Assembly (NCBI RefSeq): GCF_039852015.1
Contig: NZ_CP156627.1
Location: 1,488,001 to 1,552,000 of the forward strand
Source of the DNA: Robbsia sp. KACC 23696
Lineage (GTDB): Bacteria; Pseudomonadota; Gammaproteobacteria; Burkholderiales; Burkholderiaceae
Direction of reading: 5' to 3'
DNA: 64,000 nucleotides
A program made the position numbers and the translations under genes. Below are positions 9,262-17,237 of the stretch, in pieces. The notes under the pieces were generated by a model. The model saw only the letters and a program-made list of their open reading frames with translations, did not search any database and was not told where the DNA came from. Position 1 is the first letter of the stretch. The number at the start of each line of letters is the position of its first letter.

Positions 9262-10313
9262 TTGCCGTTTCCCTGTCCGAAGGTCGCGCCAAGGCGATAG
9301 GTGTCGATCGCGGTGCTCGAGAACAGCGCCGCCCGCTCCGATGCGGAGGCCTGCGCAGCAAGGCGCTTGAACGCGTTCCACAGCACGTGGTAGCTGAACA
9401 TGCCTTTGTCCACCGGGAAGTTGCTCTGGAACATGCAGCGCGACGCACCGAAGAGCGACAGGCATGTCTCGAAATACGGCCGCCACGCGCGTGCCAACGC
9501 CTCGGAAGAAGGCGGTGTCGTCGCCGCAGCGAACGGATGACCGAACACCGGCATGCCAGCGCCGCCGAGCTTCAGCCGCGTGTTTGATAACGTCGCCAGT
9601 CGACGCAAGCTGGATTGCCAAGCCGACAGTACCGCTGCGCCATCCCCTGCATACGGGCCGACGCCGATCGGGCCGCCGAAGTGGTCGATGACGACGGTCA
9701 CATCGGGCGTCGCCTTCGCCAGCTCGTACAGCGCATCCAGTTGCGTGTGGTACAGCCAAACGTCCAGGGACAGCCCGTATTTCGCGAGTCGCTGCACGCC
9801 GCGGCGAAAGCCCGTCTGCTGCATCAGGTCCGGCGGCGGTGTCACGATCGTCGATTGCACCGCTGCGTCGGCATGCCACGCCAGCGGATTGCGCATCCCG
9901 CGTAGCCGGCCACCGGAGCGCTCGAGCATCTGCTCGATCACTGGGTCGACGGCATCGCCCAGCGTGAGGTCCGCACCACCGACGATCCCCTCGCACCAGC
10001 GCGTCTCGCCGTAGGCGCCGCTGGCCCCCATCGCCGCGATGCCGTTTGCAAACTCCACTTCGCCTACTGCCTGCATCTCGCGCGGACCGTCGGCGCGCAA
10101 CATGGAGCGGCATTGCACATAGACGGTGGACACGATGCGATGCCCGGACGCGGTATCGTCTCGAAATTCATGGAACAGGTAGCGGCCGCTCTGTCTGTCC
10201 CACAAATGGTGGTGGGCATCGACGATAGGGAGATCGGGATCGAGGATGGGTTCCTGCCGCAACGCGAGCCAGTCCTCTTTGACCGGCAGGTGCGGCGCAT
10301 GGACGATCTGCAT
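9258..10313 (-). CDS. Amidohydrolase (TIM-barrel lactonase/hydrolase), cytoplasmic
   Basis: 351 aa, no signal peptide. The metal-binding IVDAHHHLWDR sits near residue 32, VVIDHFGGPIG supplies the middle His, and CMFQSNFPVDKG near the C-terminus corresponds to the catalytic Asp region. This is the pattern of the amidohydrolase-2 group that includes L-rhamnono-/L-fucono-lactonases and related hydrolases. The start overlaps the MFS stop upstream by one base (TAATG), and its own stop overlaps the next MFS start by four. It is only distantly similar to the Tat-type amidohydrolase at 5590, so the two probably act on different intermediates. Confidence 0.78.
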   Translation of the reverse strand: MQIVHAPHLPVKEDWLALRQEPILDPDLPIVDAHHHLWDRQSGRYLFHEFRDDTASGHRIVSTVYVQCRSMLRADGPREMQAVGEVEFANGIAAMGASGAYGETRWCEGIVGGADLTLGDAVDPVIEQMLERSGGRLRGMRNPLAWHADAAVQSTIVTPPPDLMQQTGFRRGVQRLAKYGLSLDVWLYHTQLDALYELAKATPDVTVVIDHFGGPIGVGPYAGDGAAVLSAWQSSLRRLATLSNTRLKLGGAGMPVFGHPFAAATTPPSSEALARAWRPYFETCLSLFGASRCMFQSNFPVDKGMFSYHVLWNAFKRLAAQASASERAALFSSTAIDTYRLGATFGQGNGK

Positions 10314-11646
10314 TACGCGCTCCTTTTTCCCGGATCGCCCAACCAGGCGATCGTCAACGCGCCGATCAGCATGACGGCCGAGACGGCCATCAGCGGCAGG
10401 CGATAGCCGTCGGAAAGCTGCTTCAAGGCGCCGATCATCGACGGACCGACGAAACCGCCGAGATTGCCGATCGACACGATCAAGGCCAGGCCGCCGGCGG
10501 CAGCGCGACCGGTGAGAAAGGCCGAGGGTATCGCCCAGTACGTCGCTTGAAACGCCAGGATGCCACTGACCGTGATGCACAGCGCGATGAGTTTCAGCAC
10601 CGAGCTCTCCGTATAGACGCTTGCCGTCAGTGCCACGGCGGCGATCGCCAATGCGCCCGCGATATACGGAACGCGGTGCGTCGCACGACGGGCCAGCCGC
10701 GCCCACAGCAACATGACGAACGCGCCGATGAGATAGGGCAAGGCATTCAGCCAACCCACCGTTGCATGATCCACGCCGAATTGCTTGATGATCTGCGGCA
10801 TCCACAGCCCTACGCCCAGCGAACCGACGATGCCGCAGAAATTGACTAAGGCCAGCACGAAGACACGCCAGTTCGTCAGCGCGCTTTTCAACGTCGCGCC
10901 GTGTCGGGTCGAGATGTCGCGCTGCTCGTCGCGGAGTCGCTGTGACACGCTGGCTTTCTGCGCATCGGTGAGCCACGCCGCTTTCTCCGGTCCGTCGTTG
11001 AGTACAAACAGGCAGGCAATACCCAACAGCACGGCCGGCAAGCCCTCGACCAGCAAGAGCCATTGCCAGCTGTGCAGCCCGCCCATGCCGCCCAGTTGCA
11101 GCAAAGCCCCGGAAATCGGCGAGCCGATCATGTTCGCGACGGGAATGCCGACGAGAAAGGCTGCCGTGATCTTCGCGCGCCAGGGACCCGGAAACCACAA
11201 CGTGAAATAGAGATAGATGCCCGGCGTGAAGCCCGCTTCTGCAATGCCCAGCAGGAATCGCGCGGCCGCAAAGCTCTTCGGTCCGACGACGAAAGCCGTC
11301 AGCATCGAGCAGATGCCCCAGCTGATCATGATCCGCGAGATCCAGCGGCGCGCGCCGAACTTATGCAGCGCGAGATTGCTCGGTATCTCAAAAATGAAAT
11401 AGCCGATGAAGAACAGCCCCGCGCCCAGGCCGAACTGCTCGGCCGTCAAGCCCAGATCCCGGTTCATCGTCAGCGCGGCAAAGCCGACGTTGGCGCGGTC
11501 CAGATAGCTGACGACATAGCAGGCGAAGATGAACGGCAGGATCCTTCCAGCGCTGCCTCGCTTGCCGCATAGTCGTCGTCCGGCACGGCTGCCGCGAATC
11601 GCGTCTGGCCACCAGCCGGCGTTGCCACCGTCTGCGAAGTTCCCAT
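10313..11646 (-). pseudogene. MFS transporter (ACS type), N-terminal frameshift
   Basis: From 11546 down to 10313 the frame encodes a good ACS-family permease: ILPFIFACYVVSYLDRANVG in TM1, then MNRDLGLTAEQFGLGAGL, LLGIAEAGFTPGIYLYF and so on. No start codon exists for TM1 in that frame. An ATG at 11646 opens a different frame (MGTSQTVATPAGG...AASEAALEG) that would connect correctly to TM1 if one base were added near 11546. I read this as one gene with a one-base deletion, either a true pseudogene or a sequencing error. A shortened protein starting at 11467 would lack most of TM1. Confidence 0.7.
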
Positions 11647-11729
11647 GATTGCCTCCTCCGTCGCACTTCGTCGAGCGCGACTTTTATCTTATTTTTCGTC
11701 GACCCAGCACCGCGTTGCAGGGCCGTACA

Positions 11730-12659
11730 TCACATCCGCTGCGGCCCCTGGTGCGGCAGCAGGCCCGGAATATCCATCTCGACGCTCAGGACCGTGCCGC
11801 TGGCCGACTCGGTCATGAACAGGGTCTTCATCTCCGGGCCCCCGAAACACAGGTTCGTCAGCGACGCCCCTTCCGGGCTCATCAAGATCTCGACGGGCTC
11901 GGCATGGTGATTCAATACCCACACGCGCCCCAGTCCGGGATTCGCGACGAACAGCCGGCCGGCGTTGTCGATCGTCATGCCATCGGGACCGCTCGGGCCA
12001 TGCGACGTGAAGAACTGACTGACCTTGCTGACGGAGCCGTCCGGCCGAAGCGGGACCCGCCACACGCAATTGCCGCGCGTCATCGCAACGAACAGCACTT
12101 TTTCGTCTGGCGAAAGCACCAGTCCGTTCGGGCTCGGACAGTTGTCCAGCAAGGTATCGAGCTGCCCGTCGGGTCGCAGCCGATACACGCGCCCCGTTGG
12201 ATCGTGCAACCCCGTCTGGCCCTGGTCGGTGAAGTACAGGTTGCCGTGACGGTCGAACGTCAGGTCGTTGACGCCCTTGAAGCGCTCCGTATTGCGGCGC
12301 GCTAGGTAAGGTCGTACCCGGCCGGTCGCGACATCGAGCAGCATCAGGCCATTGCGGTAGTCGGTGATGAGCAGATGCCGATCGTCCAGCAACTTCATGC
12401 CGTTCGGTTCGCCTTCATACTCGACGATCATCGCCCACTCGCGGAAGCGGTCGAGATGGAATATCCGGCCGTGGGGAATATCGGTCACGTACAGCGTGCC
12501 GTCCGGTGCCCAGACGGGTCCTTCCAGGAACGAATCGACCGGCATGCCGCCGCGATTCGCCTGCGCCCACTCGGTGAGCACGTCACCTTTGCGAAAGGCG
12601 TCGGGCATCCGCGCATACACTTCCGCGGTGCGCACGACGGGTTGCTTCAACAAGAACAT
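11730..12659 (-). CDS. SMP-30/gluconolactonase-family lactonase
   Basis: 309 aa six-bladed beta-propeller. Family landmarks are visible in order: FLEGPVWAPDGTLYVTD (metal-binding Glu near residue 45), FKGVNDLTFDRHGNLYFTD, CPSPNGLVLSPDEK and GPSGPDGMTIDNAGRLFV. These enzymes hydrolyse sugar or other lactones to the acids with a bound divalent metal. No signal peptide is present, so it is cytoplasmic. It lies 37 bases after the dehydrogenase gene and about 83 before the frameshifted permease, inside the IclR-linked cluster. Confidence 0.85.
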   Translation of the reverse strand: MFLLKQPVVRTAEVYARMPDAFRKGDVLTEWAQANRGGMPVDSFLEGPVWAPDGTLYVTDIPHGRIFHLDRFREWAMIVEYEGEPNGMKLLDDRHLLITDYRNGLMLLDVATGRVRPYLARRNTERFKGVNDLTFDRHGNLYFTDQGQTGLHDPTGRVYRLRPDGQLDTLLDNCPSPNGLVLSPDEKVLFVAMTRGNCVWRVPLRPDGSVSKVSQFFTSHGPSGPDGMTIDNAGRLFVANPGLGRVWVLNHHAEPVEILMSPEGASLTNLCFGGPEMKTLFMTESASGTVLSVEMDIPGLLPHQGPQRM

Positions 12660-12696
12660 GGGATCCCTCGGTTTGCAGAATCGTCAGAGCGTCGGA

Positions 12697-13644
12697 TCAA
12701 TGCGTCGCCTGCGCGCGTGCATCGAGCACGGCAATGACATTGCTCGCTGCCCTTGTTCCCATGTTCACGTAAGCCGCATCGCTGACGCCACCGATGTGCG
12801 GCGACAGGATCAGATTGGCGATATCCCGGAAAGGATGCGGGACGATCATCGGCTCCACGTCGAAGCTGTCGAGTGCCGCGCATCGAAGCGTGCCGTCGGC
12901 CAGTGCATCGATCAGCGCCGCTTCGTCGATCAGGCCGCCGCGGGCGGTGTTGACCAAGATTGCACGGCGCTTGAAGCGCGCGAAAGCAGCCCGGTTCACC
13001 ATGCGGCGATTGGAGTCGGTCAGCGGACAGTGCAGCGAGATGACGTCCGACGACGCATACAAGGTGTCGAGGTCGACCAAGGTCACTTCGTCCGGAGCCG
13101 ACTTTGCAAAGGGATCGTAGGCCAGGACGCGCATGCCGAACGCCAGGCCGATCGCCGCCACGCGCTTGCCGATTGCGCCCAGACCGATCAACCCCAGCGT
13201 GCGTCCGTCGAGTTCAACCGACTTGTGCGTCGACTTGTCCCAATGTCCTGCACGCATCCGCTGATCGAGACTCGGCACCGCCTTTGCGCAAGCCAGGATC
13301 TGCGCCCAGGCATGTTCAGCAACAGCCGCCGCATTTGCCCCCACCGCGGCGCGCACGGCGATACCGCGCTGCGCTGCGGCCTCCTGATCGATCACGTCGA
13401 TGCCGCTGCCGTGCTTGGAAATGACCTGCAGGCCGACCGCTGCATCCATGATGCGGGCATTCACCTTGCCGTAACGGACGATGATGGCGGCCGGCTTGTG
13501 CGTCTCGCACAGCGCGACGATTTCGTCCTCGGTGGGTTGCCTGCCGGCGAAGACGATCTCGAAATCATCGAGCAACGCCAGCGCCTGGGGCGCCAGGTCG
13601 GCCGCCGTCACGAGCACGACGGGTTTTGTTTGCGCAGTCGACAT
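12697..13644 (-). CDS. D-2-hydroxyacid dehydrogenase (NAD-dependent)
   Basis: 315 aa. The Rossmann motif is GLIGLGAIGKRVA; the catalytic set is visible as the Arg in NTARGGLIDEAAL and the His in LILSPHIGGVS near the C-terminus. The family reduces 2-oxoacids to D-2-hydroxyacids or the reverse (glyoxylate, hydroxypyruvate and phosphoglycerate relatives). The ATG at 13644 overlaps the stop of the upstream aldolase-like gene by one base (TGATG), indicating translational coupling; a GTG one codon earlier is the alternative. In this operon it may oxidise or reduce a product of the aldolase. Confidence 0.85.
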   Translation of the reverse strand: MSTAQTKPVVLVTAADLAPQALALLDDFEIVFAGRQPTEDEIVALCETHKPAAIIVRYGKVNARIMDAAVGLQVISKHGSGIDVIDQEAAAQRGIAVRAAVGANAAAVAEHAWAQILACAKAVPSLDQRMRAGHWDKSTHKSVELDGRTLGLIGLGAIGKRVAAIGLAFGMRVLAYDPFAKSAPDEVTLVDLDTLYASSDVISLHCPLTDSNRRMVNRAAFARFKRRAILVNTARGGLIDEAALIDALADGTLRCAALDSFDVEPMIVPHPFRDIANLILSPHIGGVSDAAYVNMGTRAASNVIAVLDARAQATH

Positions 13645-14342
13645 CACAGCGCCTCGCCTTCCTCGAGCATGCCCACCGCGCGGAGCGACTTCTCAAGCCA
13701 AGGGGCACGCGTGTCACCGGCCTTGATCGCGGCGACGCGCTTCGTTTCCGCATCGACCTTCTTATGGGCGGCGGCCAGGATCGGGTCGACGTCCGCACGC
13801 GGGATGATGACCACGCCATCGACGTCGCCGACCACCAGGTCGCCCGGGTAGATGGTTGTGCCGCCTGCCGAGATCGGCAGGTTGACGCGCCCGGCCACGC
13901 TCTTTGTCGGACCCGCAGGATTCAGTCCGGCCGAGAACACCGGAAAGCGGCCGTTGGCCAGTTCATGTGCATCGCGCACCGCGCCATCGATCACGAAGCC
14001 GGCGATGCCGGTGGCTTCGGCTTGTGTGGACATGATCTCACCGATCAACGCTGCGGAAAGATCGCCTTTGCCGTCCACCACGATCACGTCACCGGGCTTT
14101 GCAATGGCCAGCGCGGCGTGGATGGCAAGGTTGTCGCCCGGACGCACTTCGACCGTCAAGGCCGGCCCGGCGATCTTCATGGTCGGCGCGAGCGGCTTGA
14201 CGCGGCCGTGCAAGGTACCACGGCGTCCCGCGACGTCGGCCAGGATCGCCGCTTGAAACTGCGATGCCTCGGAGACCCGCTCGGCGGAAACCCGCTCGAA
14301 ATCGCGCACGATCGATGTCGATGCCTTCGCTGATGCCTGCAT
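13644..14342 (-). CDS. RraA-family aldolase/decarboxylase-like protein
   Basis: 232 aa. The family core is clear: KPGDVIVVDGKGD, then GFVIDGAVRDAHEL with the conserved Arg-Asp, and PGDLVVGDVDGVVIIPR. Members include 4-hydroxy-4-methyl-2-oxoglutarate/4-carboxy-4-hydroxy-2-oxoadipate aldolases and oxaloacetate decarboxylases; the RNase-E inhibitor RraA itself is shorter (about 160 aa). The extra length and the catabolic neighbours favour the enzyme. It is the first gene of the minus-strand operon, starting 168 bases from the divergent IclR regulator. Confidence 0.8.
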   Translation of the reverse strand: MQASAKASTSIVRDFERVSAERVSEASQFQAAILADVAGRRGTLHGRVKPLAPTMKIAGPALTVEVRPGDNLAIHAALAIAKPGDVIVVDGKGDLSAALIGEIMSTQAEATGIAGFVIDGAVRDAHELANGRFPVFSAGLNPAGPTKSVAGRVNLPISAGGTTIYPGDLVVGDVDGVVIIPRADVDPILAAAHKKVDAETKRVAAIKAGDTRAPWLEKSLRAVGMLEEGEAL

Positions 14343-14364
14343 TTTGCCTTCGCTCCCGATAAGT

Positions 14365-14481
14365 GTTTTACCTGGTACACTTTTGATGTACCTGTTGAAA
14401 CTACTGTACCGTCTGCAACAACCCGACAGCCATTAGCGTTTACCCTTTTACTAGGTAAATCACTGTTTTACTCTGTACAAT
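14365..14481. promoter_or_regulatory. Divergent promoter region with paired operator-like repeats
   Basis: Between the aldolase-like gene and the IclR regulator, GTTTTACCTGGTACA at 14365 is repeated as GTTTTACTCTGTACA at 14465, exactly 100 bases apart and in the same direction. Further TGTAC and TTACTAGGTAA elements lie between them. IclR proteins usually bind short palindromes in such divergent regions, so these are candidate operators for both directions. Which repeat controls which promoter cannot be told. Confidence 0.5.
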
Positions 14482-14510
14482 CTTGAGGATTGATCTTCGG
14501 GGAGACATCG

Positions 14511-15233
14511 ATGGGGAACGACGGCGTAGCGGCGGTGGAGAAAGCGCTCGGGCTACTGGATTGCTTCAAGCCCGGCGCCGAGACACTGTCCTTAAGCGAA
14601 CTCGCACAGGCGTCGGGCATTCACAAGACGACGGTCTACCGCCTGATGAATTCGTTGGAGCGCATGAATTATGTCGTGCGCTCCGATGCAGGGATGTATG
14701 CGCTGGGATCGCGTCTGCTCTTTCTCGGAAAGCTCTACGAGCAGTCGTTCCACCTGTCGACGGTAATCCAGCCGATGCTCGAGGCGCTCGCTGCGGCGGC
14801 GAAGGAAAGTGCGTCGTGGTACGTCATCGACAAGGAGCAGCGACTTTGCCTGTTTCGGGCCGAACCATCCGAGGGATTACGCGAGACGCGCCTGCCGGGC
14901 ACGTCGTTGCCGCTCGACGGCACCGCGATCAGTCAGGTGCTGGTGCAATGGGGATTGCAGCGCGACGCCACGCTGGCCTCGCCGACGCTGCCGATGTTCA
15001 CCTCGGGCGCACGTGATCGCCATACGGCAGCGTTTGCCACGCCGGTCTTCGGCGAAGGCAATGCCTTCATGGGCGCGCTGGCCCTGTCCGGTCCGGCATC
15101 GCGCCTGGAAGTTGCCCACCTTTCCGGCGAGTTGAACGGCATCCAGTTGAAGGCCGCGTCGGAATTGTCGCGCAAGCTCGGCGCGAGCGCCGCGTTCTGC
15201 TCGCGCTTGTATCCGATGGGATCACTAGCCTAG
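14511..15233 (+). CDS. IclR-family transcriptional regulator
   Basis: 240 aa. An N-terminal winged helix (VAAVEKALGLLDCFKPG, then LSELAQASGIHKTTVYRLMN) is followed by the IclR effector domain with LRETRLPGTSLPLDGTAISQ in place of the usual G-T-A pocket region. I start it at the ATG at 14511 because GGGGAGA lies 6 bases before; an upstream TTG at 14490 is less likely. It is divergent from the 8.8-kb catabolic operon, and so is most likely its local regulator, with the operon substrate as ligand. Confidence 0.87.
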   Translation: MGNDGVAAVEKALGLLDCFKPGAETLSLSELAQASGIHKTTVYRLMNSLERMNYVVRSDAGMYALGSRLLFLGKLYEQSFHLSTVIQPMLEALAAAAKESASWYVIDKEQRLCLFRAEPSEGLRETRLPGTSLPLDGTAISQVLVQWGLQRDATLASPTLPMFTSGARDRHTAAFATPVFGEGNAFMGALALSGPASRLEVAHLSGELNGIQLKAASELSRKLGASAAFCSRLYPMGSLA

Positions 15234-15755
15234 CGGCTAGCCGTCGCGAGCCACGTCCTGTCCGACGCGACCAAATGGCCCCCAATCGGGTCACCTCTCG
15301 TAGCGCAACGCTGCCGCATGCCACGACCCGATTCATCGATATCGCCTATCCTGAAATAAAGCCCCTCGCGTATTGCGTCCTTCTTGACGATGACCATCCT
15401 TCGAGAAACCGTTCCGGGACTAATCTTGGTATCGAGTCAGCTACGGCAGGCAGCAAAATTTCTGGCCGACGATGTTATGCGCCACTGTGGTTCAGCACCA
15501 GCTAGTCGATCATGGACTTTTAAACTTAGACGATGCGACCTCTCCCTCGCATATCCACGCACCGTCGGTTTTCGGGAATTTTTGTCGATCCACTATCCTG
15601 AAACTCGCATTACCAAGTAGGCGATCGCTTTTTTGGTCAAGGCTTTGGTCAGCCTTTGAGGCATTGTGGGCAGGAGTAACTGGCCCCGGGGTGTGGCTCG
15701 GCGAGCTGCATGTGCGGCGGCGGGGTTTCCAAAGGGCCCTCCCTTTGGGCATACT
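15234..15755. other. Gene-free stretch, probable IS-derived debris
   Basis: No reading frame here has family features. Open frames are short and overlap on both strands. It lies between the IclR gene and a decayed IS3 orfA, and is likely old mobile DNA too degraded to name. Confidence 0.4.
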
Positions 15756-16079
15756 TCACCGTGACCCCTTCGCGAAGTATGCCGTCGCTTCTGAGAGTAT
15801 CTCCACATCGAGTTTCGCGCTCGCCAACTTTTCGCGAAGCCTACTCACCTCGGCTTCCAACTCCGAGACCCCAGGCTTGACACGGCTCGCTGTCGGCGTC
15901 GTGCTGGGCACCGCTACCGCCTCTTCACGCCGCTACTTGCGTGCCCAGTTCCCAACCGTCGCAACCGGCACCCCAAGACGTCGCGCTGCCTCGTGGTATC
16001 CAACAGAATTGGCCAACCTGGCCGTCTCTGTTCGAAATTCCTCCGTGTAGCGACGATTCAGTACGTGCTTTTCGCCCAT
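15756..16079 (-). pseudogene. IS3-family transposase OrfA remnant with internal stop
   Basis: On the minus strand from an ATG at 16079 the frame reads as an IS3-type OrfA: YTEEFRTETARLANSVGYHE, then the HTH turn RRLGVPVATVGNWARK, and a leucine-zipper segment LEAEVSRLREKLASAKLDVE ending in the typical ILSEATAYFAK. A TAG at codon 49 (15933-15935) interrupts it. The total of 108 codons is normal for OrfA. No OrfB follows, so the element is dead. Confidence 0.82.
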
Positions 16080-16137
16080 CTCGACCTCCGTTCAACAGAT
16101 TATCTAACATGTCTGCTGTACGTTGTTTCGAGCAGGG

Positions 16138-16707
16138 TCACTCCGCCGCATTGAGCATCACTGGGACGACTTCCTGCGTCTGGCAGGCTCGCTGAAACTT
16201 GGCCGTGTTCCCGCTAGTGGGATCATGCGCATGCTTCAGGCGGGCGACCGGATGACCCAGCTCGCGCAGGAGCTCGCGGAATTCGGGCGCATCGATAAAA
16301 CAATACACTCGCTGCGTTACATCGACGACGAAGCGCATCGCCGCGACACGTTGATCCAGCTTAACCTCGGTGAGCGGCGGCATCAGCTTGCGCGCGCACT
16401 GTTTCACGGCAAACGCGGCGAGCTTCATCAGCAATACCGCGAAGGTCAGGAAGATCAACTGGGTGCGCTCGGGCTAACCCTGAACGTCATCGTGTTGTGG
16501 AACACGATCTACATGGATGCCGTGCTAGCGCAATTGCGTTCCGAAGGTTTCCAAGTCCACGACGGGGATGTCGCCCGGCTCGATCCGCTGGGTTTCGATC
16601 ACATCAACATGCTCGGCCGCTATTCGTTCGCTGTTCACGAAACCGTTGCCCGCGGTGAGCTACGGCCTCTTCGCGATCCACGCGAAGGCGGCCCTGAAAT
16701 TCCTTAA
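16138..16707 (+). pseudogene. Tn3-family transposase, C-terminal fragment
   Basis: About 189 residues matching the end of a Tn3-family TnpA (normally close to 1000 aa): LRRIEHHWDDFLRLAGSLKL, the conserved TIHSLRYIDDEAHRR, QLNLGERRHQLARALFHGKRG, LNVIVLWNTIYMDAVL, and HINMLGRYSFAVHE followed by RGELRPLRDP. The catalytic Glu of the DDE triad lies in this part, but the rest of the protein is absent. No resolvase or 38-bp terminal repeats were found nearby. Confidence 0.88.
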
Positions 16708-17237
16708 GTACACTTTCCGTTCCGTTGATCCCCAAAGACCGTTGTCAGGCGGAACCGCCATCGCGCTTGATGCGTGGCAATCCTGAGCGACGTCAAAGCG
16801 CGGATGACGGAGATAGATCGTGATGACCAAAGCGTCGCGATCAATGGCGTGAGATCTATTTCCCTTGCCTGCGATGCGGCATCACACGGGGGCGGCGAGC
16901 GATGATCAACAGGGGCGGTGCGATCGAATTGGAACGAATTGTTTCGGTCCGACTCATTACGGGATGAAAGAACGCTTTCTACAAACGACTTCAGCAGTGC
17001 ACTGCATGGGGGGATCGGACATTGCCAGGTTTGCCGATCAACTTTTCCACGGGGCAAAGCTGTCTTTTTTAGAGAGACGCCGATCCTCACATTTTGTAGC
17101 AACTTCGTATGAAAGGTTGCACCGCCAATGTCATCCGCAAGCTTATTCTCCGCGTTAGTACGCTATGTAGCGAAGAAAAGGCCTTATTCAGGCCTTACAA
17201 AAACGAAAATATATCGAGACTCTCGGAGTAAATCGTC
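16708..17237. other. Gene-free spacer before the FecR/DUF6600 gene
   Basis: No convincing gene. The first 100 bases may still be transposon debris. The last 70 bases are AT-rich (around ACAAAAACGAAAATATATC) and probably hold the promoter of the following gene; GGAG at about 17224 is its likely ribosome binding site. Confidence 0.4.

Noticed and set aside
9262-10113. Upstream extension of the second MFS frame
   Set aside because: Opposes the codons of the amidohydrolase on the same strand; the ATG at 9261 with ATGA overlap is the start.
15472-16050. Plus-strand open frame over the IS3 remnant
   Set aside because: Its translation has no family features, while the minus strand reads clearly as IS3 OrfA.
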